Source of the DNA: Theionarchaea archaeon
GTDB lineage: Archaea; Methanobacteriota_B; Thermococci; Methanofastidiosales; SZ-28-30
Direction of reading: 5' to 3'
Assembly: GCA_018992685.1 (NCBI GenBank)
Contig: JACVGT010000011.1
Location: 178,094 to 242,093, forward strand
DNA: 64,000 bases
Shown here piece by piece: positions 44,791 to 53,769 of the stretch. Both the position numbers and the translations under genes were made by a program. The stretch's first letter is position 1; the number at the start of each line of letters is the position of its first letter. The notes under the pieces were generated by a model that was not told where the DNA came from, made no database searches, and saw nothing but the letters and a program-made list of their open reading frames with translations.

Positions 44791-45950
44791 TGAACAGCGA
44801 GAGAATGCTGGCCTTTACTAGGAAAAACCTCAAACAAATAGTGCGAGAACCAGCAAGCTTGTTCCTTGTTATTCTATTTCCCGTGGTCCTGACCCTGGTC
44901 TTTGGGATATCCTTTGGAGGCATTGGAGGAGAACAGTCGGCAGTCTACGACATCGGTGTGGTAACCCTGGATGCCGGAACGTATCCTGTATGGGCTTTAA
45001 CGTTTGTGGATGCTCTAGATTCTACGGAGATCCTGATTATCAGGAGGTATGAAACCCTGGAAGCGGCCCAGAACGATCTGATACAGGGGTCTGTCAAGGC
45101 AGTACTGGTTATTCCGGAACGCTTTGGAGAGAGCTGCACCTCTTTTGTCCAAGCTCCTGAAAATCCTGCCCTGTGGGTTGAGTCTACTGTTGACCTATTC
45201 CTGGATAGTGGGTCCATGTTTGCCACCCAGGCCATCCCACCAATCATTCAGCAGGTCTTGACAACGCTGATTGCAGGTGAACAGCCCACCGTCCAGCTCC
45301 CGGTTCACCTGGGGATTCCCTCTCTCGTAGAGGCAGAATCTCTTACCGTGTTTGACTACTTCACACCCGGAATTTTTGCCTTTGCCGTCATCTTCTTGAC
45401 GATGATCGTAGCACAGACATTCACCGTGGACCGTGAGAAAGGGCTTCTTCGCAGGATTAACACGACTCCTGCTTCTCCTTTCGAAGTCATTCTGGGCTAC
45501 ACCATATCCAATATGGGGCTGGCTGTGATTCAGGTGGCTGTCGTCTTTGCCATGGCTTTCCTGGTGGGGTATTCTACTCCTGCAGGACTTCCTGGTTTAT
45601 TCTTCGCCTTCGTCATTGTTATGGTATTTGCCCTATGTTCTGTGGGGTTCGGACTGATCACAGCTTCCATAGCCAAGACGCCTGGAGCTGCTACTGGAAT
45701 CTCTTTTGTGTTCATCGTGCCTCAGATGTTTTTGGGAACCTTTGTTTCAGTGGGACTGTCTTCTGTTGCCCAGACCGCAGGGAAATTTGTCCCCAGCTAC
45801 TATGTGACCGATGCCCTGACCTCCTTATTGCTACGAGGGGCACCTGTAACCAGTCAGACAGTGGTACTGGATTTTGTGGTGGTCACTGCAGTTAGTATAG
45901 GAGTTCTTATGGTAGGCGCTCTTGCTTTCCGGAGATATGGAAATACCTGA
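44787..45950 (+). CDS. ABC-2-type transporter permease
   Basis: 387 aa. One N-terminal helix (about 22-40) followed by a large extracytoplasmic domain to about residue 185 and a C-terminal group of five helices (from FAVIFLTMIVAQTFTVDREKG onward, containing the ABC-2 family motif EKGLLRRINTTPASPFEVILGY). It forms an exporter with the ATPase directly upstream, whose stop codon it overlaps by 4 nt. Substrate unknown; candidates are lipids, drugs or glycans. Confidence 0.92.
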   Translation: MMNSERMLAFTRKNLKQIVREPASLFLVILFPVVLTLVFGISFGGIGGEQSAVYDIGVVTLDAGTYPVWALTFVDALDSTEILIIRRYETLEAAQNDLIQGSVKAVLVIPERFGESCTSFVQAPENPALWVESTVDLFLDSGSMFATQAIPPIIQQVLTTLIAGEQPTVQLPVHLGIPSLVEAESLTVFDYFTPGIFAFAVIFLTMIVAQTFTVDREKGLLRRINTTPASPFEVILGYTISNMGLAVIQVAVVFAMAFLVGYSTPAGLPGLFFAFVIVMVFALCSVGFGLITASIAKTPGAATGISFVFIVPQMFLGTFVSVGLSSVAQTAGKFVPSYYVTDALTSLLLRGAPVTSQTVVLDFVVVTAVSIGVLMVGALAFRRYGNT

Positions 45951-45983
45951 CTCCGCACTGCCTATTACGCTGAAAGGCTTTCA

Positions 45984-46151
45984 TCAAAAGTCAGGTGTTT
46001 CATCTTTTTCAAACAGCAGGTAATGATTGACCAGAGTGGGTGATCCTTGGGCCTGGTACGTGTGAAGGTGCCACCCACCTTTCTGATAGTCTGCAATGAC
46101 CTGGCCAATCCTTTCATGATGTTCCACTTTGACACATGTGTAGGTTTTCAC
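45984..46151 (-). CDS. DUF4177-like 55-aa protein
   Basis: The product MKTYTCVKVEHHERIGQVIADYQKGGWHLHTY... (I give only part) has the DUF4177 pattern: a strand with V.E, an I....GGW.L turn and a final YLLFEK strand. GGAGGAATCTAC lies just before the GTG start. The GTG overlaps the TGA of an upstream minus-strand frame as GTGA, indicating translational coupling. Too short for most gene finders. Confidence 0.6.
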   Translation of the reverse strand: MKTYTCVKVEHHERIGQVIADYQKGGWHLHTYQAQGSPTLVNHYLLFEKDETPDF

Positions 46152-46294
46152 GTAGATTCCTCCACTTCAACGAACCTGAAGTAATGACGGCTCCACGTAT
46201 AAAACATTGCCTGCTCCTTCCAGAGGCAGAACGATCGACCTTGCTCACCCATTTCTTTGCCGTCCCACTTGTCAATTATCCAGCGAGTCTCCAA
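46148..46294 (-). CDS. Possible 48-aa protein coupled to the DUF4177-like gene
   Basis: Tentative frame starting at TTG 46294, aromatic- and Glu-rich (IIDKWDGKEMGEQG, TWSRHYFRFVEVEE), ending in a GTGA overlap with the next gene. A T/A-rich element at 46347-46355 could serve as promoter on both strands. No family recognised. The frame is open further upstream to 46387, past that element. Confidence 0.35.
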   Translation of the reverse strand: METRWIIDKWDGKEMGEQGRSFCLWKEQAMFYTWSRHYFRFVEVEEST

Positions 46295-46346
46295 TGAAAT
46301 GACCTGCGGAAATCCGAAAAATTCTGGCACAACTGATGAAAGAAAG

Positions 46347-46355
46347 GTTTTTAAG
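46347..46355. promoter_or_regulatory. Shared promoter element between divergent small genes
   Basis: GTTTTTAAG suits the plus-strand gene at 46425 (leader about 50 nt with a GGAGGTGG ribosome site) and, read in reverse, the minus-strand pair ending at 45984. Confidence 0.35.
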
Positions 46356-46424
46356 TCGGGGGAAAGAAGAAATGACAGGGAGAACACTGGAAGCCAGGAT
46401 CATTTCCAGTGCGGAGGTGGTTGG

Positions 46425-46856
46425 ATGTTTTCTCAACAGAGGAAATACACGTATCAGAGAAAAGTATACCTTGCATGGATTGGAATCGTACTGTGTCTCC
46501 TGGCACTGTCCTTCATGTCTTTTCTTGAGGGATGGCTCATTGTCTCAGTGGGAATCTTCATCGTGGCTGTCTACTGGCTGGCCGAGACATTCTATGGGTT
46601 CAGAAAGAGTGTCCTTGTTACCACAGATGATGAGATAATAATTACGCGATCGCTGCTTTTTGGGTCTTTTCGAATTCCTACGAAAGACATTGTAAAGATA
46701 GCCCTGAAAAAGGACAGCTTCTGGCCTCGAGCTACCATTTTCTTTAATCTCAAAGATGGAGTCAGGAATTTTCCAATTATGGTTCGAAGCTTGCGGAAGG
46801 AAGACAAGGCTGCACTCTTTGAATATTTAGAGAATCTTCAAGAGAGAGCCCAGTAG
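46425..46856 (+). CDS. Two-helix membrane protein with PH-like domain
   Basis: 143 aa. Two close membrane helices (about 15-55) followed by a beta-rich domain with VTTDDEIIITRSLLFGSFRIPTKDIVKI, the bacterial PH-domain (YdbT/bPH_2-like) pattern. GGAGGTGGTTGG directly before the ATG at 46425 fixes the start; the frame is open to 46257 but that part has no promoter. Related proteins are envelope components of unknown detailed role. Confidence 0.8.
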   Translation: MFSQQRKYTYQRKVYLAWIGIVLCLLALSFMSFLEGWLIVSVGIFIVAVYWLAETFYGFRKSVLVTTDDEIIITRSLLFGSFRIPTKDIVKIALKKDSFWPRATIFFNLKDGVRNFPIMVRSLRKEDKAALFEYLENLQERAQ

Positions 46857-46909
46857 GGAGAAAAGGTCACAGGCAAACCTTTTTTACTCATGAACCCATG
46901 TAGCCTACA

Positions 46910-48151
46910 ATGAACCATCAGAGTCTTGAGACACCTCGATGCAAGATCTTTGTTGACATGCATAGGACTACCGGCATCTCTAGGGAGAAGTGCATCTATT
47001 GTAAGGGCCGATTGCTGTGCGGTCTCCCCAAGTGCCCCATCTTTGAACAGGTCCACATTCGCAGCAAGATAGAACTCGCAGATCACTTCTTTGGGCCTTC
47101 TCCTTCTGTGTTTGTAGGCTGGCAGAACTATCCTCGAGTACATGCAGGGCCTCTTTCCCTGAGTTTCAGCCCCGATGACCCCGCCCTCTTTGACAATCCG
47201 GGACGGTGGTATGGTTCTGAACTACCTCAGGTTGTGGATCTGCGGTCTGCATTAATCCGCTCAAAGGAAAAAGTCAATGTTAATATCCCCTCTGAAACCC
47301 TGCAGCTTTTGGCCCTTGCCAAAACCCCTCCGGATATTGAAGTGACTCTGCAGAGGAAACCTGCCTTCAGTATTGTGTTTTCTGCAATTGCACAGCCTAT
47401 GGGCCCCTCTGGAATGATTAAGGAACTGGAGATTGCAGACAATGTATCGGTTAATAAGCCTGTGGAACGGGTAACTACTGACGAAATGAATGCACAGGAG
47501 GCAGTCTGGAAACTATACACCTCTGATGTTGATGTCTATGCTTTGACCCGGTTGATGAGTGCAGGACTCCTGGGCATCAAGAAGAAAATGGTACCCACTC
47601 GATGGAGCATAACCACAGTGGATAATATTCTCGGGAACATTCTCATTGAGAGAATCAAGGAACTTCCCGTTCTGGATGAGTATGTGGTATACAGCAATGA
47701 ATACTTGGGTAACCACTTTGAGATCTTGGTTTTACCTCAGCGATGGGAGTATGAACAGTTGGAAGCATGGGTCCCTGATACCTTCTGGACCTTCGGCATG
47801 GAGGAGACCCGGATCATTGGGGAGCATGAAACCTATACCGGGCGAAGTGATTATGCCATCCGAGAAGGTGGAGGCTACTATGCTGTGAGGATGGCGTGCC
47901 TGGAAAAACTTCAGGAGCTCAAGAAGCAGGCAGCAGTCCTGGTCTTCAGGGAGACCACACCTGATTATTTTCTGTGTGTGGGAGTATGGGAATGCAGAGA
48001 GAATGTAAGAAACGCTGTCCAGGTGGGAACGTTTGCCACTCTTCAGGAGGCACTAGAGAGTATATCCTTGCGTCTCACCATCCCCATGGAGGAATGGAAG
48101 GGAAAATCAGTAATCTTGAGCCAGACGAAACTTGATTCCTGGATGCGATAA
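46910..48151 (+). CDS. nreA: Nre-family DNA repair protein
   Basis: 413 aa. The N-terminus has the archaeal Nre zinc motif C28-x2-C31-G-R-x3-C37-G-x3-C42-P; PRVHAGPLSLS, DLRSALIRSK, VWKLYTSDVDVYAL and the late PTRWSITTVDNILG segment are family landmarks (DUF650/DUF651). Nre proteins act in repair of bulky DNA lesions and, in haloarchaea, interact with PCNA; the C-terminal PIP motif is not evident here (ending KLDSWMR). Short TATA upstream (about 46877-46885). Confidence 0.92.
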   Translation: MNHQSLETPRCKIFVDMHRTTGISREKCIYCKGRLLCGLPKCPIFEQVHIRSKIELADHFFGPSPSVFVGWQNYPRVHAGPLSLSFSPDDPALFDNPGRWYGSELPQVVDLRSALIRSKEKVNVNIPSETLQLLALAKTPPDIEVTLQRKPAFSIVFSAIAQPMGPSGMIKELEIADNVSVNKPVERVTTDEMNAQEAVWKLYTSDVDVYALTRLMSAGLLGIKKKMVPTRWSITTVDNILGNILIERIKELPVLDEYVVYSNEYLGNHFEILVLPQRWEYEQLEAWVPDTFWTFGMEETRIIGEHETYTGRSDYAIREGGGYYAVRMACLEKLQELKKQAAVLVFRETTPDYFLCVGVWECRENVRNAVQVGTFATLQEALESISLRLTIPMEEWKGKSVILSQTKLDSWMR

Positions 48152-48358
48152 CGCTCTGGATTTCAAAAGCTCTTCTTTTCACGTTCCCGAATGGTCAAAA
48201 TATCCCCCGTAGATCGAAAAGCACTATCTAGATTCACTTCTGCGAAAATGCAAAAACGCGCAATAGGATACGATTTCTTATTTTAGATGAATATTAGACA
48301 ATAAAGTGTAAAAAAAGTTATATATTCTCGTTATTACTGAAAACTGAGGTGATTACAC

Positions 48359-48433
48359 ATGAATCTCGAATATGCTCTTGCAAAGCTCAGGATAGAAGAG
48401 AGTCACAAGAACGCATTCCAGAAAAAGGCGTAA
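48359..48433 (+). CDS. 24-aa microprotein
   Basis: GTTATATAT promoter (48317-48325), GAGGTGAT ribosome site (48346-48353), then a 24-codon amphipathic frame rich in Lys, Arg and Glu and a pyrimidine-rich terminator-like stretch (48437-48452). All signals needed for expression are present over 140 nt with no other gene there. The helix-forming composition suggests a small binding or regulatory peptide. Far too short for gene finders, so unlikely to be annotated. Confidence 0.6.
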   Translation: MNLEYALAKLRIEESHKNAFQKKA

Positions 48434-48594
48434 GGCTCTTTCTTCTTCTTTGATTACTTCCCTCATTTACGGTTTTTAGGATTCAACCAGTGTATGGGAA
48501 ACGACCTGTTGAGCAGTAGGTTCTCAGTACTCATTTCTGCTGATCGTTGCCGTGGTGTAAAAAAGGTTAAATACATCTTCGTCCTGTTCTTTTC

Positions 48595-49764
48595 ATGGAT
48601 GTTGGAATTGTGGGAAAGCCAAATGTAGGAAAATCTACGTTCTTCAATGCCTGTACGCTGGGAGCAGCAGAGGTGGCCAGCTACCCCTTTACCACCATCA
48701 AATCCAATATTGGGGTTGCCTTTGTCACAGCCCCCTGTCCTTGCAGAGAACTGGAGATTCAATGCAGTCCCAAGAACTCCCGGTGCATCAAAGGTACGCG
48801 CCTTATTCCCACCCGAATCATTGATGTGGCTGGCCTGGTGCCAGAAGCCCACTCTGGAAGGGGATTGGGAAACAGGTTCCTGGATGATATCATGCGTGCT
48901 GAGGTGCTCATCCACATCATTGATGCTTCGGGGAAGACAGATGAGGAAGGGAGGCCCACCGACCACCATGATCCCCTGGAAGATGTTAAGTTCCTGGAAA
49001 AGGAAATCGATGCCTGGTTCCTTGATAGACTTTCCGATAAATGGAAAAAATTGTCCAGGAGGGTGAGTTCAGAGCATCTAGATCTCCACAAGCTGTTGGC
49101 AGAAAAATTCAACATTGTCACAGAAGAGGACATTCTGAGGGCACTTCACACGACGAAATTTGATGCTTCACGACCTGATTCCTGGAGTAACCAGCAGTTG
49201 CAGGAGTTCTCCGTTGAATTAAGGAAGATTACCAAACCAATCGTCATTGCAGCGAACAAGGCAGACATTGCGCCCGAAGAGAATATTGAACGGTTGAACG
49301 AGGTTGGAGCTATTCCAGCCAGTGCAGAGGCTGAACTGGCTCTCAGAAGAGCAGAGATCCATGGATTGATAACCTATGTCCCGGGGAGTGACCGTTTTGA
49401 CGTGAATTCTGACCTCAACAGTGCCCAGAAACAGGCGCTGGAGAAAATACAGCACTTTCTAGATCGGTTCGGATCCACAGGAGTGCAGGATTGTCTGAAC
49501 CATGCAGTGTTCGATATATTGGATCGCATTGTTGTATACCCTGTAGAGAATGAGCATCACTATTCGGATTCCTTTGACAATGTTCTCCCTGATTCATACT
49601 TGATGCGCACGGGTGACACTTCTCACGATTTGGCGTACAAAATTCACACAGATCTGGGTCAAACTTTCATCTATGCAGTCAACGCCCGGACGCATATGCG
49701 TATAAAGGAGGACTACAAATTACAGAATGGCGATATCATCAAAATTGTGGCCGCTGCCAAGTGA
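48595..49764 (+). CDS. Archaeal YchF/Obg-like GTPase
   Basis: 389 aa. G1 GKPNVGKST at residues 7-15, TGTxIKSNIG-like switch, G3 DVAGLVPEAHSGRGLGNRFLDD, G4 NKAD and a C-terminal TGS domain (VYPVENE...VNARTHMRIKEDY). A Cys-rich stretch (CPCRELEIQC) follows the switch, typical of archaeal/eukaryotic OLA1-type members. YchF binds ribosomes and prefers ATP in several species. TTAAATAC lies about 25 nt before the ATG. Confidence 0.94.
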   Translation: MDVGIVGKPNVGKSTFFNACTLGAAEVASYPFTTIKSNIGVAFVTAPCPCRELEIQCSPKNSRCIKGTRLIPTRIIDVAGLVPEAHSGRGLGNRFLDDIMRAEVLIHIIDASGKTDEEGRPTDHHDPLEDVKFLEKEIDAWFLDRLSDKWKKLSRRVSSEHLDLHKLLAEKFNIVTEEDILRALHTTKFDASRPDSWSNQQLQEFSVELRKITKPIVIAANKADIAPEENIERLNEVGAIPASAEAELALRRAEIHGLITYVPGSDRFDVNSDLNSAQKQALEKIQHFLDRFGSTGVQDCLNHAVFDILDRIVVYPVENEHHYSDSFDNVLPDSYLMRTGDTSHDLAYKIHTDLGQTFIYAVNARTHMRIKEDYKLQNGDIIKIVAAAK

Positions 49765-49804
49765 TGCGGAAACCTTTATAAAGATGAACTCGTTTCAAAG
49801 GACA

Positions 49805-50539
49805 ATGGACCGCTTTAGGTGGGTAGCTCTGCATAGTGTTGAAAAGAACCTGACAGCAGGGCGAGGTGAAATCTGGCACGAAAGGCTCGGTAAAAGTAGG
49901 AAGCATGTGTTATGGAGAAGTGGGGAAATGCTCCTTGTTATACTGCCAGTGATTGGATGTATCTTTCGGTATTCTCTTGCTTTTTTGGGCTGTGGACTCG
50001 TGGTGTGCGCTCTTGTGGGACCTCCCTTTCTTACCAGGAAAGACACAGCCAGCAGATCCTCTCCTGAATTGGAGATGCCCCTCGAGCTGGGACTTGGGTA
50101 TGTCGTTTACGAAAAGACTCCTGACACGAGTATACAACGATTTCAAGTGCATGTTGAACAGGGAGAAAAAGGACTATTGGTCTCCCGGAAATTCCCCAAA
50201 CATACCACGAGCAAACACAATCTCGACAACGTGGAATGCGTGTGGCTGAGCACTGCAGAAGGCGAGGAAAACTGGATTGATCCCTGTAACCTCTCCAAGC
50301 TGCACCACGTCATGACAGATTTTATTCGCAATGCTCCTGTTTCTATTGTTTTCTTTGAAGGATTTGAGTACCTGATGGTGAGGAACAGTTTTCTGACTGC
50401 TCTGAAATTCGTCCAGAGTATCATGGATGAGGTGGTCCTGCATCAATCGCACTTGATACTTTCTATTAATCCAGACGCCTTCAGCAAGGCAGAACTAGCA
50501 TTAATCAGAAGAGAATTGTTAGAACTGGACGTTGGTTAG
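49805..50539 (+). CDS. DUF835 membrane protein
   Basis: 244 aa. Two hydrophobic helices (about 42-55 and 57-73), then a DUF835 domain (about 110-240: LLVSRKFPK, VWLSTAEGEENWIDPCNLSKL, VVLHQSHLILSINPDAF), common in Thermococci and related Euryarchaeota. DUF835 is suspected of ATPase-like or signalling function but has no established activity. The ATG at 49805 lies 26 nt from TTTATAAA (49775-49782); ATGs at 49784 and 49727 would fall inside or before that element. Confidence 0.85.
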   Translation: MDRFRWVALHSVEKNLTAGRGEIWHERLGKSRKHVLWRSGEMLLVILPVIGCIFRYSLAFLGCGLVVCALVGPPFLTRKDTASRSSPELEMPLELGLGYVVYEKTPDTSIQRFQVHVEQGEKGLLVSRKFPKHTTSKHNLDNVECVWLSTAEGEENWIDPCNLSKLHHVMTDFIRNAPVSIVFFEGFEYLMVRNSFLTALKFVQSIMDEVVLHQSHLILSINPDAFSKAELALIRRELLELDVG

Positions 50540-50874
50540 GGTACCATTTCATCGAGAACCTGAAATGCATGCCTGAGGTGGGGGATGGTGATGGAGCCTC
50601 CTACCACGAGGGCAACATTGAGTGCATCGTAGAATTCCTCTCGGGTTACTCCCAGGTCTCTACATTGAATAATGTGGTAGGTTATACAATCGTTGCAGCG
50701 GAGAACGGTGGAAGCCACCAGTCCAAGCAATTCCTTAGTCTTTTCAGACAGGGCACCTTCCCGGTAGGCTGCAGCATCCAGGTTGAAAAAGCGGGTGATC
50801 CCCTTGTGGTGGGTGCTCAAGATTCTCTCGTTCATTTTCCTTCTGTATGTCTCGAAATCATCAATTGCAGACAT
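50536..50874 (-). CDS. Carboxymuconolactone-decarboxylase / AhpD-like protein
   Basis: 112 aa. The CMD fold is marked by the redox-type CNDC (C60, C63) with H67, as in AhpD-like peroxidase partners. It could use thiol or cofactor-based peroxide reduction. Its 3' end overlaps the DUF835 gene by 4 nt, convergently. TTTTTAAG (about 50893-50900, minus) is about 25 nt before the ATG. Confidence 0.9.
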   Translation of the reverse strand: MSAIDDFETYRRKMNERILSTHHKGITRFFNLDAAAYREGALSEKTKELLGLVASTVLRCNDCITYHIIQCRDLGVTREEFYDALNVALVVGGSITIPHLRHAFQVLDEMVP

Positions 50875-50972
50875 AGTTCTTCTAGGGATGAGACTCTTAA
50901 AAACAGTAGCTCTATTCTACCTGATGGGATCTTATGCAAACCTTTATATGAACACTCCCTCGAACCAGAAGA

Positions 50973-51677
50973 ATGCCGGTCCGAGCTGTTCTCTTCGATC
51001 TAGGAGAGACCCTGGTGGGAAATAATCTCAACACATTTGAAACATTTCACAGGATTTTGGAATCTGCAGGGTTCACTGTCTCCGTCAGACAGGTTGAAGA
51101 GGCTTTTCATCTGTTGAAAGATGGTGAAGGTGTGGTTTTCGACCAACTCCAGGGTAAGATACCGCCACAAGACTTATACAGCCTGTGGGACAGCATGGTT
51201 TTGCGGGCACTGGGCATTGAAGATGATGGAACTCTTGCAATTGCTATTGATAACCAGTGGAATGCTGTCAGCAGCCCTTTTGCATACCCGGATGTTGCTC
51301 CTTTTCTGGCATTTCTGAAGGAGAGGGGAATTAAAACAGGAATTGTCTCCAATGCGTACCAGGAAGAAATCCAGGATATTCTAGAGATCGTAGGGCTTGA
51401 CCCACGAGAATTCGGTGTCATTGTAGGAGGAGACACGGTACACAGAGCCAAGCCTGATCCATATATCTTTCAATATGCTGTGGAGACTCTGGGGATACCG
51501 CCCAGTGAGGCAATATTTGTAGGAAATCAAATGGAAAAAGACTACACTGCAGCAGAAAAGGCTGGGTTGGTTCCTTTCTTGGTACTACGATCTTCGTCTG
51601 GCACTCTACCAGAAGGGATACGGACGGTGACAACCCTCGAGGCATTATACGAAGTCGTGGAAGAACACATCCCGTGA
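50973..51677 (+). CDS. HAD-superfamily hydrolase
   Basis: 234 aa. Motif I FDLGETL (nucleophile D9, with the second position Gly instead of Asp), motif II VSNA, Lys in RAKPDPYIF and motif IV FVGNQMEKDY place it in the HAD phosphatase/dehalogenase group; a helical cap lies between about 20 and 85. Loss of the second Asp of motif I is typical of some phosphonatase/dehalogenase-like members. Substrate unknown. CTTTATATG is about 26 nt before the ATG. Confidence 0.9.
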   Translation: MPVRAVLFDLGETLVGNNLNTFETFHRILESAGFTVSVRQVEEAFHLLKDGEGVVFDQLQGKIPPQDLYSLWDSMVLRALGIEDDGTLAIAIDNQWNAVSSPFAYPDVAPFLAFLKERGIKTGIVSNAYQEEIQDILEIVGLDPREFGVIVGGDTVHRAKPDPYIFQYAVETLGIPPSEAIFVGNQMEKDYTAAEKAGLVPFLVLRSSSGTLPEGIRTVTTLEALYEVVEEHIP

Positions 51678-51772
51678 CCCTTTCTTTGAACTAGAATGAG
51701 GTTTGAAATGTCGAAGGTCAGGAGCGGGCAGAATCAACAATTAACGTGAGAAATCGAACTATCATCAACCAT

Positions 51773-51794
51773 AAAAAAACAAAAAAGAGAAAAG
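51773..51794 (-). terminator. T-rich terminator of the 55-aa gene
   Basis: On the minus strand TTCTCTTTTTTGTTTTTTTAT follows about 30 nt after the stop of the gene at 51825-51992. Confidence 0.55.
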
Positions 51795-51824
51795 GAATCG
51801 TGCTGATCAAGGAAACCAGTCAGG

Positions 51825-51992
51825 TTACCAGTTGTACCAGCTCCTCATCAATGCTGCATCAGTGGTGAACTGACCAACTTTGGTCTCCGATTGATCAGAG
51901 TAATCTGGAACGTGAGATACAGTCTGAGAGACAGTCCTTCCCAGACGTGCAACCCTGTTTCGTACATTTCCCTTGAGATTTGCAACACTCAT
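51825..51992 (-). CDS. Unknown 55-aa protein with strong expression signals
   Basis: AGGAGGGATCTAAC precedes the ATG, a TATA box lies at 52055-52062 and a T-rich terminator follows, so the transcription unit is complete and probably well expressed. The N-terminal third is basic (NLKGNVRNRVARLGR), the middle polar, the end FTTDAALMRSWYNW. No family recognised. A 5-bp hairpin (52019-52033) lies at the predicted 5' end of its leader. Likely a nucleic-acid- or protein-binding peptide; role unknown. Missed by length cut-offs. Confidence 0.65.
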   Translation of the reverse strand: MSVANLKGNVRNRVARLGRTVSQTVSHVPDYSDQSETKVGQFTTDAALMRSWYNW

Positions 51993-52018
51993 GTTAGATC
52001 CCTCCTTTTTAATGTTTA

Positions 52019-52033
52019 AGACCCCACAGGTCT
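52019..52033 (-). promoter_or_regulatory. Leader hairpin of the 55-aa gene
   Basis: AGACC-TGTGG-GGTCT inverted repeat placed right at the predicted transcript start, about 25 nt from the TATA box. It could stabilise the RNA or regulate translation. Confidence 0.4.
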
Positions 52034-52222
52034 ATACTATTATCAGAAGGTGAATATATAAACATTTCGACAAAAAAAGTACATAAAACGTAAAATATGG
52101 TAAAATAATATTACATATGGGCTTTTTCTACAGAGGAGATGTACTGGATGTGGTTGGCATGCATAACGTTTATATGCCACACATTTGTACCGAATAGAGG
52201 AGGGAATATCATTACCCCCACG

Positions 52223-53761
52223 ATGAAAATGCTGCTCTTGATAGACAAGCTCAGTAAAGAGCAGCTTGAGGCCCTTCTTGACGGGGAATCTGTGACCTGT
52301 GAGGATCAAGTTCTTGCTCTGGACTCTCTTACAGAGAATGGAGAGCTCAAGGAACCCTACAGGACAGCCCTGGTGTTGAAGGTACTGGGCAAGACAACAG
52401 GTGCATTACTGTGTGCTCTCAGTCTAATTGACTGTGAGGATGGTACCTACGGGAGGAGAATCGGGCAGGCACTTGAGAAGGACGATAACTACATTCGCCA
52501 GCTTCTTAACATCATGGAGTTGATAGGGATTCTAGAATCTTCTGAAGGGAAAGGGAAGCAAAAGATATTCACTGTGAAGGAAGATCTGATTATTTTACCC
52601 CGTGACCAACTTGCCCGCTTGGTGGAGGGGCATCCTGTGTCCATTGAATTGCTTATCTCACGGGAACTGGATAAGGGCTCTGTCTGCCTGGAAGATTTGT
52701 TTTCCAAATTATATGATGATTCTATCAACCAGATTGTGCAGCCAGATGAAAAGAAGGAGAAATTTGAAATCGGCCAGCTCATTGAGTCTCTGATCAAGAG
52801 TGGCGTGGTGCGTACGTTCAAGACGTCCTCCAGAAAGCGATTGACTCAGGAAGGATTCCCTACGTTCTATCAACTCCTGGAGCTTTTGAGAACAGTGAAG
52901 GAGAGAATCCCCAAGGATGAGCAGAAAAATGTGAAGAGTTCTGACCTCACCCGTATCATTGAGGAGGAGCTGCACAACCGGGATGAAACAGGAGAACTTG
53001 CCAGGAGGTACAGGAATTATGTTCAATACCGTATGCGGAAGCAGATTGTCACTGCGGAAGGGACAGCTTCCATTGACTTTGCCACGCTGAAGAACCGTAT
53101 TGACAAGATGGCAGACCAGAAAGAACTGCATCTGTCCAGCAAAATGAGAAATGTTCTTGCTGAAGATCTGATCACTGGCCTGAAAGGACTGCCCATAACC
53201 TCATTTAAGGACGCTTTTCTTGAAAGCTTCATTGACAATTTGCTGGAAGACAAATTCTTGATCACCTCGTCAGAGGACATGATGAACCAGGCGGAGACAC
53301 TTCTTCGTGTGGGCACCAGACTCTTGGAAAATGCCAGAGATATCCAGGACTTGGATGTATCCAAGAGCCGAGAGTTTGCAGCTGAAGCCAGTCTCAGTCT
53401 GCTTTCTCTCCTGTTGCTGTTGCAGGGAGAATCTCCCCCTCAGAAACTGTCTTTGATGAACAAAGCATTCTTCAAGAAGAAAGGGGATGGATCAGTTTTT
53501 GCATTGATGGTAGAGAACTTCTCGTCCCTGAAGAAGGACAAGGAGATGCAGGAGAAAAGAGAGTTCATCGAAGTCGAAAAAGAGCTCAAAGAACAGTATG
53601 AAGCATTTGATGTGGGACGATTTCTCATCACCTATCTGAAAATGGTTTCAGGTGAAGCAGCAGAAGAGTTTTCGCTTCAGCAATTTGTTGAAGCCACTGA
53701 GGTTCTCCGATTGATTGGCGGGTTGCAATATGAATTCAGAACGAAGCAGATGGAAGGGTAG
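52223..53761 (+). CDS. Large helical protein of unknown function
   Basis: 512 aa, nearly all predicted alpha-helix with frequent charged heptads; the first 130 residues (IDKLSKEQLEALLDGE...YIRQLLNIMELIGILESS) may hold winged-helix-like segments repeated with EGHPVSIELLISREL. No signal peptide or membrane helix, so probably cytoplasmic. A TATA (TTTATATG, 52169-52176) leaves a 50-nt leader to ATG 52223; a longer frame from 52139 begins before it. No family recognised; a scaffold or regulator is only a guess. Confidence 0.7.
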   Translation: MKMLLLIDKLSKEQLEALLDGESVTCEDQVLALDSLTENGELKEPYRTALVLKVLGKTTGALLCALSLIDCEDGTYGRRIGQALEKDDNYIRQLLNIMELIGILESSEGKGKQKIFTVKEDLIILPRDQLARLVEGHPVSIELLISRELDKGSVCLEDLFSKLYDDSINQIVQPDEKKEKFEIGQLIESLIKSGVVRTFKTSSRKRLTQEGFPTFYQLLELLRTVKERIPKDEQKNVKSSDLTRIIEEELHNRDETGELARRYRNYVQYRMRKQIVTAEGTASIDFATLKNRIDKMADQKELHLSSKMRNVLAEDLITGLKGLPITSFKDAFLESFIDNLLEDKFLITSSEDMMNQAETLLRVGTRLLENARDIQDLDVSKSREFAAEASLSLLSLLLLLQGESPPQKLSLMNKAFFKKKGDGSVFALMVENFSSLKKDKEMQEKREFIEVEKELKEQYEAFDVGRFLITYLKMVSGEAAEEFSLQQFVEATEVLRLIGGLQYEFRTKQMEG

Positions 53762-53769
53762 TAGAGAGG

